Shown piece after piece: positions 23,569 to 27,235 of a stretch of 27,235 bases of DNA. The notes under the pieces were generated by a model. The model saw only the letters and a program-made list of their open reading frames with translations. It searched no databases and was not told the DNA's origin. The DNA is taken from positions 1-27,235 of the forward strand of contig CAJUGL010000046.1 of NCBI GenBank assembly GCA_910586515.1, given 5' to 3'. The position numbers and the translations under genes are program-made. Positions within the stretch are counted from its first letter, which is position 1; each line of letters begins with the position of its first letter. This DNA comes from an uncultured Acetatifactor sp. GTDB lineage: Bacteria; Bacillota; Clostridia; Lachnospirales; Lachnospiraceae.

Positions 23569-26199
23569 ATGAGAAAATGGGTGTACTTGTTTACAGAGGG
23601 CAACGCGGACATGCGTGAGCTTCTGGGCGGCAAGGGTGCGAATCTGGCAGAGATGACAGGTCTGGGACTCCCTGTGCCGCAGGGCTTTACGATTACGACG
23701 GAGGCCTGTACGCAGTATTACGAGGACGGAAGAGAGATCAATGATGAAATACAGGCGCAGATTAATGAGTACATCGTTAAGATGGAAGAGATCACCGGCA
23801 AGAAATTCGGTGACCATGAGAATCCCCTGCTTGTATCCGTCCGTTCCGGCGCAAGAGCTTCCATGCCCGGCATGATGGACACCATCCTGAACCTGGGTCT
23901 GAACGAGGACGTGGTAAATGTTATCGCCGAGAAGTCCAATAATCCCCGCTGGGCATGGGACTGCTACAGAAGATTTATCCAGATGTACTCCGACGTTGTT
24001 ATGGAAGTGGGCAAGAAGTATTTCGAGCAGCTTATCGACGCCATGAAGGAGAAGAAGGGCGTAACACAGGACGTGGAGCTTACCGCAGAGGATCTGAAGG
24101 AACTGGCAGGACAGTTCAAGGCCGAGTATAAGGCAAAGATCGGCAGCGACTTCCCCAATGATCCCAAGGAGCAGCTGATGGGGGCAATCAAGGCTGTGTT
24201 CCGTTCCTGGGACAACCCCCGTGCAAACGTATACCGCAGGGACAATGACATTCCTTATTCCTGGGGTACGGCCGTAAACGTACAGTCCATGGCATTCGGA
24301 AACATGGGCGATGACTGCGGTACAGGCGTTGCCTTTACCCGTGACCCTGCCACAGGCGCAAAGGGCCTTTTCGGAGAGTTCCTGACCAACGCACAGGGCG
24401 AGGACGTGGTTGCAGGTGTTCGTACACCGATGAAGATTTCCGAGATGGCCAACAAGTTCCCCGAGGCTTTCGAGCAGTTTAAGGGCGTGTGCGACAAACT
24501 GGAGTCTCATTACAGAGACATGCAGGACATGGAGTTTACCGTGGAGCATGGCAAGCTGTATATGCTTCAGACCAGAAACGGCAAGAGAACTGCCCAGGCT
24601 GCCCTGAAGATTGCCTGTGACCTGGTGGACGAGGGCATGCGCACAGAGCAGGAAGCCGTGGCCATGATCGATCCCCGGAACCTGGATACTTTGCTGCATC
24701 CTCAGTTTGACGCTGCTGCCCTGAAGGCTGCCACACCGGCAGGAAAGGGTCTGGGCGCTTCTCCCGGAGCTGCCTGCGGCAAGATCGTGTTCAGCGCGGA
24801 AGATGCCGAAAGCTGGGCTGCAAGAGGCGAGAAGGTGGTTCTGGTTCGTCTGGAGACCTCTCCCGAAGACATCACCGGCATGAAGGCTGCACAGGGCATC
24901 CTGACCGTACGCGGCGGCATGACCTCTCATGCGGCAGTGGTTGCCCGCGGTATGGGAACCTGCTGCGTATCCGGCTGCGGCGATATTGCCATGGACGAGG
25001 AGAACAAGAAATTCACACTGGCAGGCAAGGAGTACCACGAGGGAGATTATATTTCCATCGACGGTACCACCGGCAATATCTATGACGGCAGAATTCCTAC
25101 CGTTGACGCTACCATCGCAGGGGAGTTCGGCAGAGTTATGGCCTGGGCCGACAAGTATAGAACCCTGAAGGTAAGAACCAATGCGGATACGCCTGCTGAC
25201 GCAAGAAAGGCAAGAGAACTGGGCGCAGAAGGCATCGGCCTGTGCCGTACAGAGCATATGTTCTTTGAGGAGAGCAGGATCGCTGCTTTCCGCGAGATGA
25301 TCTGCGCGGACACCGTGGAAGAGAGAGAAGCTGCCCTGGAGAAGATTCTGCCTTATCAGCAGAGCGACTTCGAGAAGATTTACGAGGCTCTGGAGGGATT
25401 CCCGGTTACCATCCGTTTCCTGGATCCGCCTCTTCACGAGTTCGTTCCCACCGAGGAAGCAGACATCGAGAAACTGGCAAATGCCCAGGGCAAGACCGTG
25501 GAGGAGATCAAGACCTTCATCGCAGGCCTGCATGAGTTCAACCCCATGATGGGACACAGGGGATGCCGTCTGGCAGTGACCTATCCCGAGATCGCCAGAA
25601 TGCAGACAAGGGCTGTCATCCGCGCCGCCATCAATGTACAGAAGGCTCATTCCGAGTGGAAGATGCGTCCTGAAATCATGATCCCTCTGATCTGTGATAT
25701 CAAGGAACTGAAGTATGTAAAGAAGATCGTTGTGGAGACCGCTGACGCTGAAATTGCAGCTTCCGGAATTGAACTGGAGTATGAAGTGGGTACCATGATC
25801 GAGATCCCCAGGGCTGCACTGACTGCTGACGAGATTGCAAAGGAAGCTGACTTCTTCTGCTTCGGTACCAATGACCTGACCCAGATGACATTTGGCTTCT
25901 CCCGTGACGACTCAGGCAAGTTCCTGAACGCTTACTATGATACCAAGATTCTGGAGAACGATCCCTTTGCGAAGCTGGATCAGAACGGCGTAGGCAAGCT
26001 GATGGAAATGTCCATTAAGCTGGGCAAGCCCGCAAACCCGAGCATGCATGTGGGTATCTGCGGCGAGCATGGCGGCGATCCTTCTTCTGTGGAATTCTGC
26101 CATAAGATTGGGTTGGACTATGTTTCCTGCTCACCGTTCAGGGTTCCGATTGCGAGACTGGCTGCGGCACAGGCGGCAATTGCCAATGTAGGAAAGTAG
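23569..26199 (+). CDS. ppdK: Pyruvate, phosphate dikinase
   Basis: Interconverts pyruvate + ATP + Pi and phosphoenolpyruvate + AMP + PPi, a central glycolytic/gluconeogenic step in anaerobic clostridia. The 876-aa length is normal. The N-terminal nucleotide-binding domain begins RKWVYLFTEGNADMRELLGGKGANLAEM. The phospho-carrier His454 is in GGMTSHAAVVARGMGT, and the C-terminal PEP/pyruvate domain carries Cys831 in GICGEHGGDPSS, positions that agree with the Clostridium symbiosum enzyme (455 and 831). AAAGGAAG precedes the ATG. Codon use is visibly more biased than in neighbours (AAG, CTG and GAG dominate), as expected for an abundant enzyme. Confidence 0.98.
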   Translation: MRKWVYLFTEGNADMRELLGGKGANLAEMTGLGLPVPQGFTITTEACTQYYEDGREINDEIQAQINEYIVKMEEITGKKFGDHENPLLVSVRSGARASMPGMMDTILNLGLNEDVVNVIAEKSNNPRWAWDCYRRFIQMYSDVVMEVGKKYFEQLIDAMKEKKGVTQDVELTAEDLKELAGQFKAEYKAKIGSDFPNDPKEQLMGAIKAVFRSWDNPRANVYRRDNDIPYSWGTAVNVQSMAFGNMGDDCGTGVAFTRDPATGAKGLFGEFLTNAQGEDVVAGVRTPMKISEMANKFPEAFEQFKGVCDKLESHYRDMQDMEFTVEHGKLYMLQTRNGKRTAQAALKIACDLVDEGMRTEQEAVAMIDPRNLDTLLHPQFDAAALKAATPAGKGLGASPGAACGKIVFSAEDAESWAARGEKVVLVRLETSPEDITGMKAAQGILTVRGGMTSHAAVVARGMGTCCVSGCGDIAMDEENKKFTLAGKEYHEGDYISIDGTTGNIYDGRIPTVDATIAGEFGRVMAWADKYRTLKVRTNADTPADARKARELGAEGIGLCRTEHMFFEESRIAAFREMICADTVEEREAALEKILPYQQSDFEKIYEALEGFPVTIRFLDPPLHEFVPTEEADIEKLANAQGKTVEEIKTFIAGLHEFNPMMGHRGCRLAVTYPEIARMQTRAVIRAAINVQKAHSEWKMRPEIMIPLICDIKELKYVKKIVVETADAEIAASGIELEYEVGTMIEIPRAALTADEIAKEADFFCFGTNDLTQMTFGFSRDDSGKFLNAYYDTKILENDPFAKLDQNGVGKLMEMSIKLGKPANPSMHVGICGEHGGDPSSVEFCHKIGLDYVSCSPFRVPIARLAAAQAAIANVGK

Positions 26200-26210
26200 A
26201 TTACAAATAT

Positions 26211-26327
26211 ATGTACTTTACGGAGTATCTGATAACCAGAGCTGATGTGAATGATTTCATGGCACATCGTCCGGAGTACACAAAGGCGAACCGCTTTGAG
26301 GATTTCGTTTGTAAAATCTATCTTTAA
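26211..26327 (+). CDS. 38-aa ORF, possible remnant of an element gene
   Basis: ATG 26211 opens a 38-codon frame (MYFTEYLITRADVNDFMAHR, then PEYTKANRFEDFVCKIYL) ending at TAA 26327, directly before a strong terminator. The composition looks protein-like (helical, mixed charge), but the best upstream purine run, GGAAAG, is 14 nt away. It starts 12 nt after ppdK, so it may be the 3' end of a gene truncated at the junction rather than an intact small protein. No family was recognised with confidence. Confidence 0.4.
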   Translation: MYFTEYLITRADVNDFMAHRPEYTKANRFEDFVCKIYL

Positions 26328-26332
26328 CGATT

Positions 26333-26367
26333 AGGGGAAAATTCATTTGAGAGTTTTCCCCTTTTTT
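26333..26367 (+). terminator. Intrinsic terminator after ppdK / 38-aa ORF
   Basis: AGGGGAAAA (26333-26341) pairs over 9 bp with TTTTCCCCT (26354-26362), and the downstream arm runs into TTTTTT (26362-26367). Confidence 0.88.
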
Positions 26368-26379
26368 CGTGGTTTTTTC

Positions 26380-26417
26380 AAAGGATTCTATCCCAAACAA
26401 AGGATAGAGTCCTTTTT
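26380..26417 (+). terminator. Second terminator-like hairpin ahead of the DUF6075-like gene
   Basis: AAAGGATTCTATCC (26380-26393) pairs with GGATAGAGTCCTTT (26402-26415) over 14 positions with one T-G wobble and an 8-nt loop, then TTTTTATA. It lies 13 nt after the first terminator and 36 nt before the next start codon, so it could act as a terminator, an attenuator or an insulator of the element. Confidence 0.75.
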
Positions 26418-26453
26418 ATATACACAAACAAAATAATCAAAGGAGGTTCATGT

Positions 26454-26973
26454 ATGAACAACACAGCGTTAAGAGCAGAGGCGCAGAGCGCCAACAACAC
26501 ACACATGGTTTTTGCAAACGAGGAACATGAGAGATTCTATTATGAAAAACTGGAACAGGCGAGGTATCAGGACTGCTATCACAAGGCTTTGATCTACATT
26601 CTCGGTATTTCTGGGGGACACGAGGAATCATTTCAGCCAGATCTATGATATTAAGTCCGGGTTCATCAAGCCGGAGTGTCTGCACCAGGGCTGGCAGACA
26701 AGCGGCAGTGTCCGGGTGGTAAGGCTTGCTTTTAACCTTTACACAGACGGCACTCCGAGTGTTGACGATTATAAGCGCAAGGACGAGCAGATCAGAGAGT
26801 GCAGGGAGTATTCGGTAAGTGATATTTTCTGCTGCGGCTATGCGATGTACTTCTGGCAGGGCATCAAGCTCCGTTATCCGGAATACTGCAAAAAGCAGAA
26901 GTCCATTGAGGAGATCCTTGCAGAAATGGAGAGGAAACGTGCTGAAAATTCGACTGATGGGAACGAAGAATGA
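26454..26973 (+). pseudogene. DUF6075-like element protein, frameshifted at a G run
   Basis: The first frame (26454-26648) encodes MVFANEEHERFYYEKLEQAR and YHKALIYILGIS, then goes out of frame and stops. In the +1 frame the sequence continues without a gap as DTRNHFSQIYDIKSGFIKPE, then LHQGWQTSGSVRVVRLAFNL through to 26973, giving one protein of about 170 aa. The switch occurs at a run of five G near 26610. I recall intact homologues in clostridial conjugative elements as DUF6075 proteins of unknown function. AAGGAGG is 7 nt before the ATG, so translation initiation is intact. A sequencing error, a real mutation or programmed slippage could each explain it. Confidence 0.7.
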
Positions 26974-27121
26974 TATTAAGTGGTTCGAGAAGGTTTTGAA
27001 AAAACAGCCCAAAGTGGCGGTGACAGAATTTTCGGAACTGTACCGGAATAAAGGTACAAACAGGTATTACCGGGCTTATGTGGAAGTGCAGAAAGCCAAC
27101 ATCAAAGAAAAATCTGACTAA
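26939..27121 (+). CDS. DUF3970-like small protein
   Basis: From GTG 26939 the frame encodes 60 aa beginning LKIRLMGTKNDIKWFEKVLK after the initiator. This opening beta-strand, G-T-K turn and helix, followed by ELYRNKGTNRYYRAYVEV, resembles the DUF3970 family of element proteins. AGAGG lies 4-5 nt upstream, and the start overlaps the end of the preceding frame, suggesting coupling. An internal ATG at 26957 is possible but would cut the first strand. Function unknown. Confidence 0.7.
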   Translation: MLKIRLMGTKNDIKWFEKVLKKQPKVAVTEFSELYRNKGTNRYYRAYVEVQKANIKEKSD

Positions 27122-27138
27122 TACGGAGGAATAAAACC

Positions 27139-27235
27139 ATGTGTAAAGTTATAGCAATCGCAAACCAGAAAGGCGGAGTGGGCAAGACCACCACAACGAG
27201 CAATTTAGGGATCGGGCTGGCAAAACAGGGAAAAA
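27139..27235 (+). CDS. parA: ParA/Soj-family ATPase (5' end only)
   Basis: The first 32 residues are visible before the window ends. ANQKGGVGKTTTTSNLG is the deviant Walker A of ParA/MinD ATPases (Lys11 and Lys16). GGAGGA lies 8 nt before the ATG. On conjugative elements such proteins, usually paired with ParB, aid partition or maintenance of the excised circle. Domain content beyond the P-loop cannot be seen. Confidence 0.93.
   Translation, partial: MCKVIAIANQKGGVGKTTTTSNLGIGLAKQGK

Larger units (their letters stand above)
26200..27235 (+). mobile_element. Probable edge of an integrative conjugative element (partial)
   Basis: Base composition becomes more AT-rich and the gene type changes right after the ppdK stop. 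The block holds a 38-aa ORF, two terminator hairpins, a DUF6075-like gene, a DUF3970-like gene and a ParA start, a set typical of clostridial conjugative elements. No integrase, att repeat or element terminus is visible in the window, so the boundary is inferred. Confidence 0.6.

Noticed and set aside
23545..25650. Long minus-strand frame opposite ppdK (701 aa)
   Set aside because: It is a shadow produced by the strong codon bias of ppdK; the sequence has no family features and is Cys/His/Leu-rich noise.
1..27235. CRISPR array, tRNA, rRNA or insertion sequence
   Set aside because: No regularly spaced direct repeats, cloverleaf-like sequence, rRNA segments or transposase motifs were seen on either strand.

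Overview
The window reads as a chromosomal stretch from a fairly GC-rich anaerobic Firmicute, most likely a Lachnospiraceae (Clostridia) genome. This placement is an inference from gene content: a class B sortase, an AroQ-PDT-ACT P-protein, UxaC, a DUF5050 protein, a YbiT-type ABC-F protein and a clostridial-length pyruvate phosphate dikinase, with strong AGGAGG-type ribosome sites and sigma-A-like promoters throughout. The final 1 kb is a separate block, apparently the edge of an integrative conjugative element.

Region 1 (1-8323, + strand). Three back-to-back hairpins (20-127) precede a promoter (166-193). They are followed by a class B sortase, a transglutaminase-like lipoprotein, a GspF/PilC platform protein, four small single-pass membrane proteins resembling (pseudo)pilins, a PilT-type ATPase, a SARP/BTAD-like regulator with a degenerate GGDEF-like tail, and a hypothetical protein, ending near a hairpin at 8295-8323. 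This is a reduced type IV pilus/type II secretion-like locus; no PilB-type ATPase, prepilin peptidase or PilMNO is visible here.

Region 2 (8398-11540). Glucuronate isomerase (uxaC, - strand) and an ArsR-family metal sensor (+ strand) diverge from a compact control region holding two promoters, a palindrome and a cre-like site. A membrane-anchored DUF5050 protein (- strand) follows; its promoter overlaps that of the next operon.

Region 3 (11592-19540, + strand). The probable operon is pheA (phenylalanine synthesis), a DUF815 AAA+ ATPase, an exopolyphosphatase with an HD domain, polyphosphate kinase, Maf and a HAD phosphatase. It is followed by a separately promoted, very acidic 87-aa protein and a strong bidirectional terminator.

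Region 4 (19580-26199). A PHP phosphoesterase and an ABC-F ATPase form a - strand pair. A membrane-anchored glycerophosphodiester phosphodiesterase and ppdK lie on the + strand, the latter behind its own promoter and a structured 5' leader.

Region 5 (26200-27235). Immediately after ppdK come a 38-aa ORF, two tandem terminator hairpins, a frameshifted DUF6075-like gene, a DUF3970-like gene and the start of a ParA ATPase cut by the window end. This set is typical of clostridial conjugative elements.
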